Positions 7,663 through 15,892 are shown, counted from the stretch's first letter. The stretch is 64,000 nucleotides of DNA from Cocleimonas sp. (GCA_021647365.1 JAKIUW010000017.1:13495-77494); one strand, 5' to 3'. Numbers and translations: made by a program. Notes: generated from the sequence alone by a model not told the origin.

Positions 7663-8559
7663 ATGGAATATAAAGATTACTACAAAGTTTTAGGTGTAGA
7701 TCGCAAGATAGCACAGGCTGAATTAAAAAAGGCTTATCGTAAGCTCGCGCGTAAATATCACCCTGATGTGAGTAAAGAAAAAGATGCTGAAGAGCGCTTT
7801 AAAGAAGTCAATGAAGCGTATGAAGTATTGGGTGATGCTGAGAAGCGAGCATCTTACGACAACTTGGGTGCAAATTGGCAAGGGGGTCAAAACTTTAACC
7901 CACCGCCTGGTTGGGAGGGTGGTTTCGACGCTGGTCAATTTAGTGGCGGGGCTCAAGGTGGCGCGGGGTTTAGTGATTTTTTTGAATCTATGTTTGGCGG
8001 AGGCATGGGTGGCGCAGGTTTTCAACAGGGTGGATTTGGTCAGCAACCACGCCAGAAGCCGCCTTCTGAAACGATGAACCTAGCGGTAGATTTGGAAGAT
8101 ATTTTTGAAGGTAACAATAAACGTATTCTCTTACCTAACGGTAAAACCATCGAAGTTAAAATCCCCAAGGGGATTGAAGATGGAAAGAAAATACGTTTGT
8201 CGGGTAAAGCCAGTAGTGGTGGTGATTTACTGCTTAAAATTAATCTTAAGAAACATCCTAAATACCGTGTAGAAGGAAAGAATGTGTTTTTAGATTTACC
8301 CATAGCGCCGTGGGAAGCGGCTTTGGGCGCAAGCATCACCATTGATACTTTAGCGGGAAAACTAAAGCTAAAAGTACCAGAAGACTCTAGTTCAGGTAAA
8401 AAAATGCGCTTAAAGGGGCGTGGCTTACCTGCCTCAAAAGGAGCGTTAATAGGTGATCAACTGGTTGTTTTACAAATAAAAACACCCCCCGCTGATACAG
8501 ATGATAAAAAAGACTTCTATGCACAGATGGAGAAGAAGTTTGACTGGAACCCGCGATAG
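7663..8559 (+). CDS. cbpA: DnaJ-class co-chaperone, CbpA-like
   Basis: A 298-residue class II J-domain protein. The J domain is residues 1-70 with the HPD motif at 33-35, which stimulates DnaK ATPase. A Gly/Phe-rich linker runs from about 75 to 140, followed by two C-terminal beta-sandwich substrate-binding domains. There is no zinc-finger domain, which separates it from DnaJ. Length agrees with CbpA (about 300). It precedes a DegS-like protease in the same direction with a 54-bp gap, suggesting a protein-quality-control pair. Confidence 0.88.
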   Translation: MEYKDYYKVLGVDRKIAQAELKKAYRKLARKYHPDVSKEKDAEERFKEVNEAYEVLGDAEKRASYDNLGANWQGGQNFNPPPGWEGGFDAGQFSGGAQGGAGFSDFFESMFGGGMGGAGFQQGGFGQQPRQKPPSETMNLAVDLEDIFEGNNKRILLPNGKTIEVKIPKGIEDGKKIRLSGKASSGGDLLLKINLKKHPKYRVEGKNVFLDLPIAPWEAALGASITIDTLAGKLKLKVPEDSSSGKKMRLKGRGLPASKGALIGDQLVVLQIKTPPADTDDKKDFYAQMEKKFDWNPR

Positions 8560-8613
8560 GACTATAACTAGGTTATATTATGTGCTGTAGCACAGTAGTT
8601 TTGGGCTTATTGA

Positions 8614-9750
8614 ATGGAATCTTATAAAAATACATTATCAATTTTTCTAGTACTTATCTCCTTGGTGGGTATCAGTACCCCCGCGCTTGCAAAATTACCA
8701 GCGGTTGTTAATGGGCAGGTATTGCCTTCTCTTGCCGATATGTTGGAGCGTGTTACGCCCTCGGTTGTTAATATCTCAACCAAAGGTAATTCAACACCCA
8801 AAAATGTAAAAGATCCTGTTTACCGTCATTTTTTTGGCAAAACACTACCTGCTAAAAAACAAGTAATAGGCACAGGTTCGGGCATTATTATTGATGCTAC
8901 CAACGGTTATATTGTAACCAATGCACATGTCATAGAAGGTGCAGGTAAAATTATTGTTACCTTAAAAGATAAGCGTCAGTTTTATGCGGTTGTTGTAGGC
9001 ACGGACTTAAAGGCAGATGTGGCGGTTATTCGAATACAGCCAGAAAGATTGATAGCAATGCGATTAGCAAAAAGTAAAAAAATAAGAGTCGGTGATTTTG
9101 TTGTTGCTATCGGAAATCCATACGGTTTAGGTCAGTCAGTATCTTCAGGTATTGTTAGTGCATTAGGCCGTACAGGTTTAGGTATTGAAGACTATGAGGA
9201 TTTTATTCAAACCGATGCACCAATAAACCCAGGTAACTCAGGTGGCGCATTGGTTAATTTACGTGGTGAGTTAATTGGTATCAATACGGCTATTCTAGGT
9301 GGAAAGAATGGGGGGAACGTAGGCATTGGTTTTGCGATTCCTTCGGATATGATCCTCAATATAAAAGAACAATTGATTCAAAATGGTCAAGTTGAAAGAG
9401 GCCAGCTAGGCATTGAGATACAAGATCTAAGACCCGAGTTAGTCAAAGTGTTTAAATTACCTAATGGTAGAGGCGCACTTATTTCAAGCGTTGTCTCTAA
9501 TTCCCCTGCGGATAAAGCAGGTATAAAAGAAGGTGATGTTATTACCAAGCTGAATGGTAAAATTGTAACCAGTAGCTCAAATTTAAAAAGTATGATTGGT
9601 AATTTACGTATGAATTCGAAGGTTGATTTGGTTTATATGCGAAATGGTTTTCTAAAAAGATCGAGCACACTGGTTGGTCAAGTAAAAGCTGATCGCTATG
9701 GGCTTAAAGCCCAGCTAGCAAAGCATAAAGAGGAGTCTGTTGTAAAATAA
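8614..9750 (+). CDS. HtrA-family serine protease, DegS-like with one PDZ domain
   Basis: A 378-residue S1C protease. The N terminus is a hydrophobic segment (about 8-27) that may be a signal peptide or an anchor. The catalytic triad is visible: His in VTNAHVIEG, Asp in KADVAVIRI and Ser in NPGNSGGAL. A single PDZ domain (about 265-355) follows with NGRGALISSVVSNSPADKAG. The one-PDZ layout and length fit DegS, which cleaves an anti-sigma factor, better than DegP/DegQ with two PDZ domains. No rse genes are nearby, so the envelope-stress role is an inference. A small hairpin (GTGCT/AGCAC, 9784-9800) follows the gene. Confidence 0.88.
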   Translation: MESYKNTLSIFLVLISLVGISTPALAKLPAVVNGQVLPSLADMLERVTPSVVNISTKGNSTPKNVKDPVYRHFFGKTLPAKKQVIGTGSGIIIDATNGYIVTNAHVIEGAGKIIVTLKDKRQFYAVVVGTDLKADVAVIRIQPERLIAMRLAKSKKIRVGDFVVAIGNPYGLGQSVSSGIVSALGRTGLGIEDYEDFIQTDAPINPGNSGGALVNLRGELIGINTAILGGKNGGNVGIGFAIPSDMILNIKEQLIQNGQVERGQLGIEIQDLRPELVKVFKLPNGRGALISSVVSNSPADKAGIKEGDVITKLNGKIVTSSSNLKSMIGNLRMNSKVDLVYMRNGFLKRSSTLVGQVKADRYGLKAQLAKHKEESVVK

Positions 9751-9899
9751 AGTATTAGAATGCATTAAAAGCGTACTAAGAATGTGCTGAAAAAAAGCAC
9801 TAAAATAGTGCCACTTATCCAAACATATACAGGTTTTGTCGATAGCTGACTTGTAAGCTGATGATAAATGTGTTTTTATAGAGACATAGCAAGTACGAA

Positions 9900-10066
9900 C
9901 CATGTTCTGATTTGCTAGTAAGATCCGCAGCAAGGGAAAGTAAAAACTATGAACACTTAAGCCCGGTGTTCTTTATTTTCCTTGCGGACACACAGGTTTG
10001 GTGTCCCCAATCCAGACCTGTATTTTTGAACCCCGTCAATGGTTTCCATTGAGCGGGGTTTTTTTA
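9900..10066 (+). ncRNA. Candidate small RNA upstream of engB (Spot 42/ErsA position)
   Basis: A gene-free interval of about 310 bp ends in three consecutive hairpins. First, CCGCAGCAAGG (9925-9935) plus flanks pairs with CCTTGCGG (9980-9987), with inner stem GAACAC/GTGTTC (9951-9956/9966-9971). Second, ACAGGTTTGG (9992-10001) pairs with CCAGACCTGT (10012-10021). Third is a Rho-independent terminator (10031-10065). No ORF with a ribosome site fits. In enterics Spot 42 and in Pseudomonas ErsA lie beside engB, and the neighbouring engB - cytochrome c4 - dsbA order matches Pseudomonas. I see no clear primary-sequence match to either, and the 5' end is undefined. Confidence 0.6.
10031..10065 (+). 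terminator. Rho-independent terminator of the candidate small RNA
   Basis: CCCCG-T-CAATGG (10031-10042) pairs with CCATTG-AG-CGGGG (10046-10058), loop of three T, followed by seven T (10059-10065). On the plus strand this is a strong intrinsic terminator. On the minus strand no T-tract follows, so it does not serve engB well. Confidence 0.9.
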
Positions 10067-10684
10067 TGGAAGATTACTTTTGTGTGGTTCAGGTTCTAAC
10101 CACTTATCCAATTGAGCATGTAACGCTTGAACTCCTACGCCTTTCAAGGCCGAAAACATTTGAACACTCGTTTCGTTGTTATATTTATTTAATTGCTGTT
10201 GGGTTTTTAATAAGGCGCTTTTGGCTTGTCCGTGTTTTAACTTGTCGGACTTATTAAGTACCACATGAACGTCTAAATCACGTGATTCTGCCCAATCTAG
10301 CATGGTGAGGTCGTGTTCTAGCATGGGGCGGCGAATATCCATCACAATCACTAAGCCGCGCAAGGTAAGGCGTTGGGTTAGATATAGCTCGATAAATTTT
10401 GCCCATTTTAGTTTTACCTTTTCAGGTACTTTGGCGTAACCGTAACCGGGTAAATCCACTAAGAATTTTTCTTCAGGTAAGCTAAAGAAATTTATAAGCT
10501 GAGTACGTCCTGGGGTTTTACTGGTTCGAGCAAGGCTTCTTTGCTGGCAAAGGCGATTTAGCGTGCTGGATTTTCCTGAATTTGAGCGTCCCGCGAAGGC
10601 AACTTCAAAACCAAGCTCGGGCGGTAGGGTGTCAGGAGTTGTTGCACTTTGTAAAAAACGCGCTTGTTGATAAAAAGCACTCAT
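10064..10684 (-). CDS. engB: Ribosome-biogenesis GTP-binding protein EngB (YihA/YsxC)
   Basis: A 206-residue TRAFAC GTPase. P-loop G1 is AGRSNSGKSS (about residues 31-40), switch I TPGRTQ, G3 DLPGYGYAKV, G4 NKSDKL and G5 SALKG. It assists 50S subunit assembly. Length is typical. It is transcribed away from the cytochrome c4 gene across a roughly 110-bp divergent promoter region, and converges on the candidate small RNA whose T-tract touches its stop codon. Confidence 0.96.
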   Translation of the reverse strand: MSAFYQQARFLQSATTPDTLPPELGFEVAFAGRSNSGKSSTLNRLCQQRSLARTSKTPGRTQLINFFSLPEEKFLVDLPGYGYAKVPEKVKLKWAKFIELYLTQRLTLRGLVIVMDIRRPMLEHDLTMLDWAESRDLDVHVVLNKSDKLKHGQAKSALLKTQQQLNKYNNETSVQMFSALKGVGVQALHAQLDKWLEPEPHKSNLP

Positions 10685-10793
10685 ATTTTGATCTCACTCT
10701 TGGACAAACTCCTAGCGTATATGGTATAAAACGCGCCATGTTTGCCATGCTGATAATGGCATCGAAGTATACAAGGTATTTAGGAGTTTTCAG

Positions 10794-11435
10794 ATGAAAA
10801 AGTTAATGAAGTTTTCACTAGTAGCGTTTGTACTGTTAGCAAGTGTAGGTGTAAATGGCCTAGCAATGGCAAATGAACCTACAAAGGTGATTGGTGATGC
10901 TGCTAAAGGTAAGGCAGTCAGTGCAGTTTGTACAGCATGTCACGGTGCGGATGGTAATAGCGCAAATCCAGTTTGGCCTAAGATTGCAGGTCAAGGTGAT
11001 GCTTACATCATAAAGCAGCTTAACGACTTTAGATCAGACAGCCGTGCAGAAGCAACAATGACGCCAATGGCCAAAGCTATTGCATCAGATGAAGACGTTC
11101 TTCATCTTGCTGCTTTCTACTCAAGTCAAAAAACTAAATTGGGTACAGCAAACAAAGATAAGGTTGCGTTAGGTGAGGCAATTTACAGAGGTGGCAACCT
11201 AGCCACAGGTGTTGCAGCTTGTTCAGCATGTCATGGGCCTACAGGTAGTGGTAATGTTGCTGCAAAATTTCCACAAGTTGCAGGTCAGCATGCTCAATAC
11301 ACCGTTATCCAGTTAAAAGCATTTAAAGCTGGAAAGCGTAATAACGACGTAGGAGAAATCATGCGTGGTGTCGCTAAAAATATGACAGAAGAAGAAATGG
11401 AAGCCGTTGCTGAATATATTTCAGGTTTGCGTTAA
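10794..11435 (+). CDS. Dihaem cytochrome c4
   Basis: A 213-residue periplasmic protein with a Sec signal peptide (about 1-27, ending AMA) and two c-type haem sites, CTACHG and CSACHG, one in each of two similar domains. The domain ends with GLR after the second class I cytochrome fold, and the length is that of cytochrome c4. Cytochrome c4 passes electrons to terminal oxidases and other periplasmic reactions. A strong terminator (11461-11487) follows, separating it from the next, related cytochrome gene. Confidence 0.93.
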   Translation: MKKLMKFSLVAFVLLASVGVNGLAMANEPTKVIGDAAKGKAVSAVCTACHGADGNSANPVWPKIAGQGDAYIIKQLNDFRSDSRAEATMTPMAKAIASDEDVLHLAAFYSSQKTKLGTANKDKVALGEAIYRGGNLATGVAACSACHGPTGSGNVAAKFPQVAGQHAQYTVIQLKAFKAGKRNNDVGEIMRGVAKNMTEEEMEAVAEYISGLR

Positions 11436-11460
11436 TAGTTAGTTTTTTCTTGTTCGTTTT

Positions 11461-11487
11461 GAAAAGGGTGATTTATCACCCTTTTTT
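11461..11487 (+). terminator. Rho-independent terminator after cytochrome c4
   Basis: AAAAGGGTGAT (ending 11472) pairs with ATCACCC (11475-11481), followed by six T (11482-11487). Confidence 0.92.
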
Positions 11488-11551
11488 ATTGGGTAAAAAT
11501 TGTACAATGTGTTATTAAAGAAGATCTAATTAGAAAATAGAGGGCTGTATC

Positions 11552-12262
11552 GTGGGGATACAATCAATTAAAAAGCATTTGTATAGATTTGGTTTGCTTT
11601 CTTTGAGCTTGCTTATAGCAACTGAACTATCAGCAGCAACAGGTTCTAAGGATAAAAAAGCAGAAAAGAAGTCAGAAAAAAAAGTAGAAGAAAGTGATGA
11701 TGGGTCCCGATACATACTGAATTGCTCAGAATGCCATGGCTTTGATGGTAATAGTATTAGCCCAGAATGGCCAAATATCGCGGGTTTAAATAAAAGTTAT
11801 ATAATACGCCAACTTAAAGACTTTAAAGAAGGGAAACGGGTGAATGAAGAAATGACCCAGATTGTAAAAGAATTCCCCTCAGATAAAGAACTGGCAAGTC
11901 TGGCAAAATATTTCTCAAAACAAAAAATCATTAATCCAAATACATCTGAAACAATCAAACAATATTCATTGGTTGATTTAAAATTAGGCGAAGAGATATT
12001 TACGGGTAAGCGCATTGAATACGGTATTCCAGCTTGTTCAGCCTGTCATGGAAAAGAGGGCTTAGGTGATAACGAAGGAAAATTTCCGCGCTTGGTCGGT
12101 CAACATATGGCCTACACCATCAAACAAATGAAGCTTTTTCGATCAAAAGAAAGAAGTAACGATACGCCTGCACAAATGCGTAATATTGCATTAAAAATGG
12201 ATGATGAAGATATTGAATCCGTGGCAGCTTATATTGCGTATATGAGTATAGAGAGAGACTAA
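11552..12262 (+). CDS. Second c4-type dihaem cytochrome c
   Basis: A 236-residue protein related to the preceding cytochrome c4, with haem motifs CSECHG and CSACHG and the same KFPRLVGQHMAYT-type segment before the C terminus. It starts at GTG with a weak AGAGGG upstream; no better start is visible. After an N-terminal signal-like helix (about 13-28) comes a charged Lys/Glu-rich linker (about 30-48) that the first paralogue lacks. This may act as a tether. In Pseudomonas the same place also carries two c4-type genes in a row, which supports a conserved pair. Confidence 0.87.
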   Translation: MGIQSIKKHLYRFGLLSLSLLIATELSAATGSKDKKAEKKSEKKVEESDDGSRYILNCSECHGFDGNSISPEWPNIAGLNKSYIIRQLKDFKEGKRVNEEMTQIVKEFPSDKELASLAKYFSKQKIINPNTSETIKQYSLVDLKLGEEIFTGKRIEYGIPACSACHGKEGLGDNEGKFPRLVGQHMAYTIKQMKLFRSKERSNDTPAQMRNIALKMDDEDIESVAAYIAYMSIERD

Positions 12263-12403
12263 AGTATCATTAATTTACACCAATTAGGTTTAGATTGAAC
12301 TTTACTATATGATATAAAGTCTCATTTAGGGATACTGAATGATTGGCTAATCAGTATAATCAAAAAAATATTGCATAAGATCAAATTTAAGGAATTAAAG
12401 AGA

Positions 12404-13174
12404 ATGAATAAAAAATTAAAACTAATATCAACAGCGTTTACAGCGCTACTGTTTATAACGGCTTGTGGGTCAGCATCTTCTGATGCAAAAAAGGTCGAAG
12501 TGAAACAACCTGAAAAAACAGTAGAAAAGGCTGAAGAAATCAAAGTAGCAGAAGCAAAAGCTCCAGAAGAAGTGGCTAAAAAAGCACCACCTGCACCTAC
12601 TCCAAAGTCAGAATTTGTAGAAGGCGTGCACTATTTTAATATATTCCCAGAAATGCAGACAAACGCGACAGCGGGTAAAGTAGAAGTAATAGAGTTGATG
12701 TGGTTGGGTTGCCCACATTGTTACACGCTTGAACCAACCATGCTTAAATATAAAAAAGACCATCCAGCTTACGTTGAGTTTCAACAAGTGCCTGCTATGT
12801 TAAACCCAAGTTGGGCGAAAGATGCGGATACTTACTACTTAGCAGAAGTGCTTGACCCTAAAGGTGAGAAGGACTTAATTACCAAAATATTCCAAGCAAT
12901 CCATGAGCAGAAGCGTCGTTTACGTAATCCGAGTGCTGTGAATCGCTTTTTTGTTCAATTAGGTTATTCAGAAGATGAAATTGCAAAAGCAAAAGAGTCA
13001 ATGCTATTTCGTATAAAGATTAAGCGTGCACAAGAAATTAGCGCATCTTCACAAGCGCAATCAGTACCCACGATAATCATAAACGGTAAATACCGCACCA
13101 GCCCGTATACGGCAGGTGGTGAAGAAAAGTTAATGAAAATTATTGATATGCTTACGCGTAAAGAAAAGAAGTAA
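12404..13174 (+). CDS. DsbA-family thiol:disulfide oxidoreductase, lipoprotein form
   Basis: A 256-residue protein when started at 12404, where AAGGA lies 10 nt upstream; the frame is open further upstream only through a TTG. The signal peptide ends in a lipobox (FITAC). An acidic Lys/Glu/Ala/Pro linker spans about 25-65. The thioredoxin-like DsbA domain has the active site CPHC in WLGCPHCYTLEP, and the cis-proline loop SVPTIIING is present. DsbA oxidises Cys pairs in exported proteins. Lipid anchoring is unusual for DsbA itself. Position after the two cytochromes matches dsbA in Pseudomonas. A DsbB candidate lies at 60019-60540. Confidence 0.9.
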   Translation: MNKKLKLISTAFTALLFITACGSASSDAKKVEVKQPEKTVEKAEEIKVAEAKAPEEVAKKAPPAPTPKSEFVEGVHYFNIFPEMQTNATAGKVEVIELMWLGCPHCYTLEPTMLKYKKDHPAYVEFQQVPAMLNPSWAKDADTYYLAEVLDPKGEKDLITKIFQAIHEQKRRLRNPSAVNRFFVQLGYSEDEIAKAKESMLFRIKIKRAQEISASSQAQSVPTIIINGKYRTSPYTAGGEEKLMKIIDMLTRKEKK

Positions 13175-13208
13175 GTTTGATAACTTTGATAACAAAGATT
13201 ATTTAAAA

Positions 13209-13293
13209 GCACACCCCCCCACTTTTACATGATGTTTATCTAGCAAGGAATAATCATGTAACCGTTCTATCCTTTAAAAGTGGGGGGGTGTGC
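13209..13293. repeat. R1 dispersed repeat, inverted pair with an interrupted copy
   Basis: A perfect minus-orientation R1 copy at 13209-13231 faces a plus-orientation copy whose CATGTA end (13255-13260) is separated by 15 extra bases from its AAAAGT-G7-TGTGC end (13276-13293). It lies between the dsbA-like gene and coq7. Confidence 0.92.
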
Positions 13294-13318
13294 TCTACTA
13301 ATTTATTAGGAGAGTACG

Positions 13319-13963
13319 GTGCGTAAATTAAATTTATTCGATAAACTACTCAACGAAGTTGATCAAGCATTGCGTACGGTTCACACGCTCGCACCTACAA
13401 CAGAACGCCCGAATCCATCGGAAAATATAAACGTCGAAACTAAACTATCTGATGATGAGCGCAAGCGGTCAGCTAGCCTGATGCGCATCAACCACGCAGG
13501 GGAAGTATCCGCTCAAGGTTTATACCGTGGGCAAGCTCTCACAGCAAAGCGTGAGGATATTCGTGAGCAAATGGAACGCTCGGCAATGGAAGAGAATGAT
13601 CACCTTAACTGGTGTGAAACACGTCTAGATGAACTCGATGCACACAAAAGCTACTTTGGCCCATTCTGGTATATGGGATCATTTACCATTGGCGCAGTGG
13701 CTGGATTAGTAGGCGATAAGTGGAGTTTAGGTTTTGTTAAAGAGACTGAAGATCAAGTGGTAAGACATCTTGATGAACATCTTGAAAAGTTACCAAAAAA
13801 TGATACGCCAAGCTTAGCCATTTTACAGCAAATGAAAATTGACGAGCAACATCATGCTGATATAGCCGTTGAAGCAGGCGCCGCAAAGTTGCCATTGCCT
13901 ATTCGTAAAGTCTTAATGCCATTGATGTCAAAAGTGATGACGAGTGTGTCTGCAAAGATTTGA
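13319..13963 (+). CDS. coq7: Demethoxyubiquinone hydroxylase Coq7
   Basis: A 214-residue di-iron monooxygenase that carries out the C6 hydroxylation step of ubiquinone synthesis at the membrane. The di-iron ligands appear in RINHAGEVSAQGLY, MEENDHLNWCE and QQMKIDEQHHADIA. GTG start with TTAGGAGAG about 8 nt upstream. This is the Coq7-type alternative to UbiF found in many gammaproteobacteria. A degenerate R1 copy fills the gap to the convergent uppP gene. Confidence 0.95.
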   Translation: MRKLNLFDKLLNEVDQALRTVHTLAPTTERPNPSENINVETKLSDDERKRSASLMRINHAGEVSAQGLYRGQALTAKREDIREQMERSAMEENDHLNWCETRLDELDAHKSYFGPFWYMGSFTIGAVAGLVGDKWSLGFVKETEDQVVRHLDEHLEKLPKNDTPSLAILQQMKIDEQHHADIAVEAGAAKLPLPIRKVLMPLMSKVMTSVSAKI

Positions 13964-13964
13964 T

Positions 13965-13987
13965 CATGTAAAAGTTGGGGGGTGTGC
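13965..13987 (+). repeat. R1 dispersed repeat, near-perfect copy
   Basis: A plus-orientation copy with one G-to-T change at the start of the G-run, in the convergent gap between coq7 and uppP. Confidence 0.92.
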
Positions 13988-13998
13988 TTTTATATATG

Positions 13999-14796
13999 CT
14001 ACCCATGTACAGTTGGGCTAATTACCCCTGTGTAGATCAAATACAATAATACCGCACCGAAAATAATCCGGTAGACTCCAAAGCCTACAAAGGTGAATTT
14101 TTCTAAAAACTTTATGAAAATCTTCATCGTAAAATAAGCCACAATAAACGACACGACAAAACCAATGGCTAATATCATCAGGTTTTCACTGCTGAAATCT
14201 TTATAGTTCTTTAGTAGTGAATAACCACTGGTTGCCGCCATCACAGGCAACGCCAATAAAAAAGAAAACTCAGCACTGGCTTTGCGACTTAAACCGACCA
14301 ACAATGCGCCAACAATGGTTGAACCTGCACGACTCGTGCCAGGTACAAGCGCAAACACCTGCGCCAAACCCACGAATGCGGCTTGCTTGTAACTAATGTC
14401 CTCAACGTCTAATGTTTTGGGCGTCGCAGATTTTTGAAAGTATTCAATAATCAAAAATACAATACCGCCGACAATAAACATCACCGCTACCACTTTGACT
14501 GAAAACAGCGCCTCAATTTGGTCTTTAAATACAAAACCAATGGCAGCCAAAGGTAAAAAAGCAATTAGGACTTTCACCCACAAATCAAAATGCTTGGGAT
14601 GAAACTTATCTTTGTAATTAGCCATAACAGCAAGGATAGCCGATAGCTGAATAATCACATTAAATGCAATATTCGTTTTGGTCTGTGGCAAGCCCATCAA
14701 CTCACTGCCGACAATAATATGCCCTGTAGATGAAATGGGTAAAAATTCGGTAATGCCTTCAATAATGCCAAGAATGACAGCGTGGATAATGTCCAT
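13999..14796 (-). CDS. uppP: Undecaprenyl-diphosphate phosphatase UppP (BacA)
   Basis: A 265-residue integral membrane protein that dephosphorylates undecaprenyl pyrophosphate to recycle the cell-wall lipid carrier. The N terminus has GIIEGITEFLPISSTGHIIV with the conserved E-E and SSTGH motif, and a second motif PGTSRAGSTI follows near residue 160. About eight membrane helices. Its first nine codons are duplicated exactly at 23664-23693, downstream of the cus operon. Divergent from the copper cluster. Confidence 0.96.
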   Translation of the reverse strand: MDIIHAVILGIIEGITEFLPISSTGHIIVGSELMGLPQTKTNIAFNVIIQLSAILAVMANYKDKFHPKHFDLWVKVLIAFLPLAAIGFVFKDQIEALFSVKVVAVMFIVGGIVFLIIEYFQKSATPKTLDVEDISYKQAAFVGLAQVFALVPGTSRAGSTIVGALLVGLSRKASAEFSFLLALPVMAATSGYSLLKNYKDFSSENLMILAIGFVVSFIVAYFTMKIFIKFLEKFTFVGFGVYRIIFGAVLLYLIYTGVISPTVHG

Positions 14797-14799
14797 AAA
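14770..14799. repeat. 30-bp direct repeat, copy 1 (within uppP 5' end)
   Basis: This sequence begins AAGAATGACAGCGTGG and covers the first nine uppP codons plus three bases upstream. It recurs without mismatch and in the same orientation at 23664-23693, bracketing the cus operon. Confidence 0.95.
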
Positions 14800-14832
14800 A
14801 TATCTTTTTTAGTGTTAATAAACTGTGCGTGA

Positions 14833-14854
14833 TTGTAACGAAATTGTTACGAAG
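14833..14854 (+). promoter_or_regulatory. Direct-repeat box TTGTWACGAA, 11-bp spacing
   Basis: TTGTAACGAA (14833-14842) and TTGTTACGAA (14844-14853) repeat with an 11-bp period, the layout of OmpR/PhoB-family binding sites. The box lies between uppP and the first copper-cluster gene. It differs from the CTAAGTTT boxes seen further on, so it may belong to another regulator. Confidence 0.55.
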
Positions 14855-14914
14855 TTATAGATAATAATTAAATAATGCATCCGATAAAAAAAATTTGTCG
14901 TATACTTAGTCTTA

Positions 14915-15244
14915 ATGACGCGACTACTTATACTCATCATTGCACTTAACGCATTTATAACTCCTGTTTCAGCAGTAGGTGTTTGTGAGATGATGGAAAA
15001 TACTGGGCTTTCAGCAAATAATATTTCATCAAACAGTATGCCTGAAATGGATTGTTCAGAGTGTGAGGATGATAGCTGTGACTCAATGCCATGTGGTATT
15101 AGCTCATCAGCAGTGACAATGCCAATACTTCTTTCTGAGAAGTTATCATTCAATATCGTTGCCGGCAATCATCAGCCTCAGACTGATTTAGCCTATTTCT
15201 ATACAATCACGTACCCTGTAAATACCCCGCCTCCACTCGTTTAA
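14915..15244 (+). CDS. Small exported Cys/Met-rich protein (paralogue A)
   Basis: A 109-residue protein I cannot assign to a named family. Residues 1-20 are a signal peptide (MTRLLILII start, cleavage near VSA). The mature part has five Cys, several Met and an acidic stretch (CSECEDDSC), then ends in TPPPLV. A paralogue of 111 residues at 25660-25995 has the same leader, five Cys and the same ending, and both are followed by a His-rich cytochrome gene. Cys/Met content and placement at the head of the cus operon suggest periplasmic copper or silver binding, which is inference. Confidence 0.75.
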   Translation: MTRLLILIIALNAFITPVSAVGVCEMMENTGLSANNISSNSMPEMDCSECEDDSCDSMPCGISSSAVTMPILLSEKLSFNIVAGNHQPQTDLAYFYTITYPVNTPPPLV

Positions 15245-15322
15245 ATTACTGCTTTATAACTAGAATGCTATGCCATTGGGCATTGTGTGTATTCGATCGT
15301 AATTTTTAGATGAGTAAATCAA

Positions 15323-15883
15323 ATGAAACAACCATTATTCAAAGCTCAGACTTTTGGGCTTTTATTCGCCTTTTTATTCACAGTGGTTGGTTTAGCTACT
15401 TTGTCGGCTACTGCTAGCGCAGAGGGTAATCATAAAGGTGGGCATGGTGATAGCCACGGCGATGATCATGGAAAAGGCGCACACTGGATGTCTCCTGCAG
15501 GTGAGGCTGAAAAACCCAACTCTATTAAGGCAGATGCCGCTTCGATAGAGCGTGGAAAAAAACATTATGCGACTCTTTGTGCAGCTTGTCATGGGGCGGC
15601 CGCAATGGGTGACGGGGTTGCGGGCGCTTCATTAGATCCAAAGCCAACTAATCTAAAAGCCATGTCTGGCGGGCATCCTGATGGTGACTTCGCATGGAAA
15701 ATTGCAAATGGTAGAGGCGCAATGCCAGCATGGAAATCGGTTTTAAAAGAAAATCAAATTTGGGATTTAGTAAATTTTATTCAAGATTTGAAAAACGATA
15801 GTAGTAATGGCAATAATAACGAAAATGAGCATGGTCATGATAAAAAGCCAGATAAGCATAATCATGAAAAGCACACACACTAA
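15323..15883 (+). CDS. His-rich monohaem cytochrome c (paralogue A)
   Basis: A 186-residue exported cytochrome. After the signal peptide (about 1-34) comes a His/Gly/Asp-rich stretch and the segment AHWMSPAGEAEKPNSI. One haem site, CAACHG (about 91-96), follows, with a Met ligand in GRGAMPAW. The C terminus (about 155-186) is again rich in His, Asn and Lys. His-rich flanks imply metal binding in addition to haem. It precedes cusB by 9 nt, so it is probably co-transcribed with the efflux pump. A longer paralogue with a Met-rich tail lies at 26245. Confidence 0.85.
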   Translation: MKQPLFKAQTFGLLFAFLFTVVGLATLSATASAEGNHKGGHGDSHGDDHGKGAHWMSPAGEAEKPNSIKADAASIERGKKHYATLCAACHGAAAMGDGVAGASLDPKPTNLKAMSGGHPDGDFAWKIANGRGAMPAWKSVLKENQIWDLVNFIQDLKNDSSNGNNNENEHGHDKKPDKHNHEKHTH

Positions 15884-15892
15884 GGGTTAAAG

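Noticed and set aside
9896..9925. Sigma-E type promoter (GAAC ... TCTGA) for the candidate small RNA
   Set aside because: GAAC (9897-9900) and TCTGA are only a few bases apart, not the required 16-17, so the match is spurious.
10582..10797. Plus-strand 71-residue ORF overlapping engB and the c4 promoter
   Set aside because: Mostly antisense to engB with no ribosome site or recognisable domain.
14815..15168. Minus-strand 117-residue ORF opposite the small Cys/Met-rich protein
   Set aside because: It is the antisense shadow of a gene that has a signal peptide, a paralogue and operon context; no ribosome site was found.
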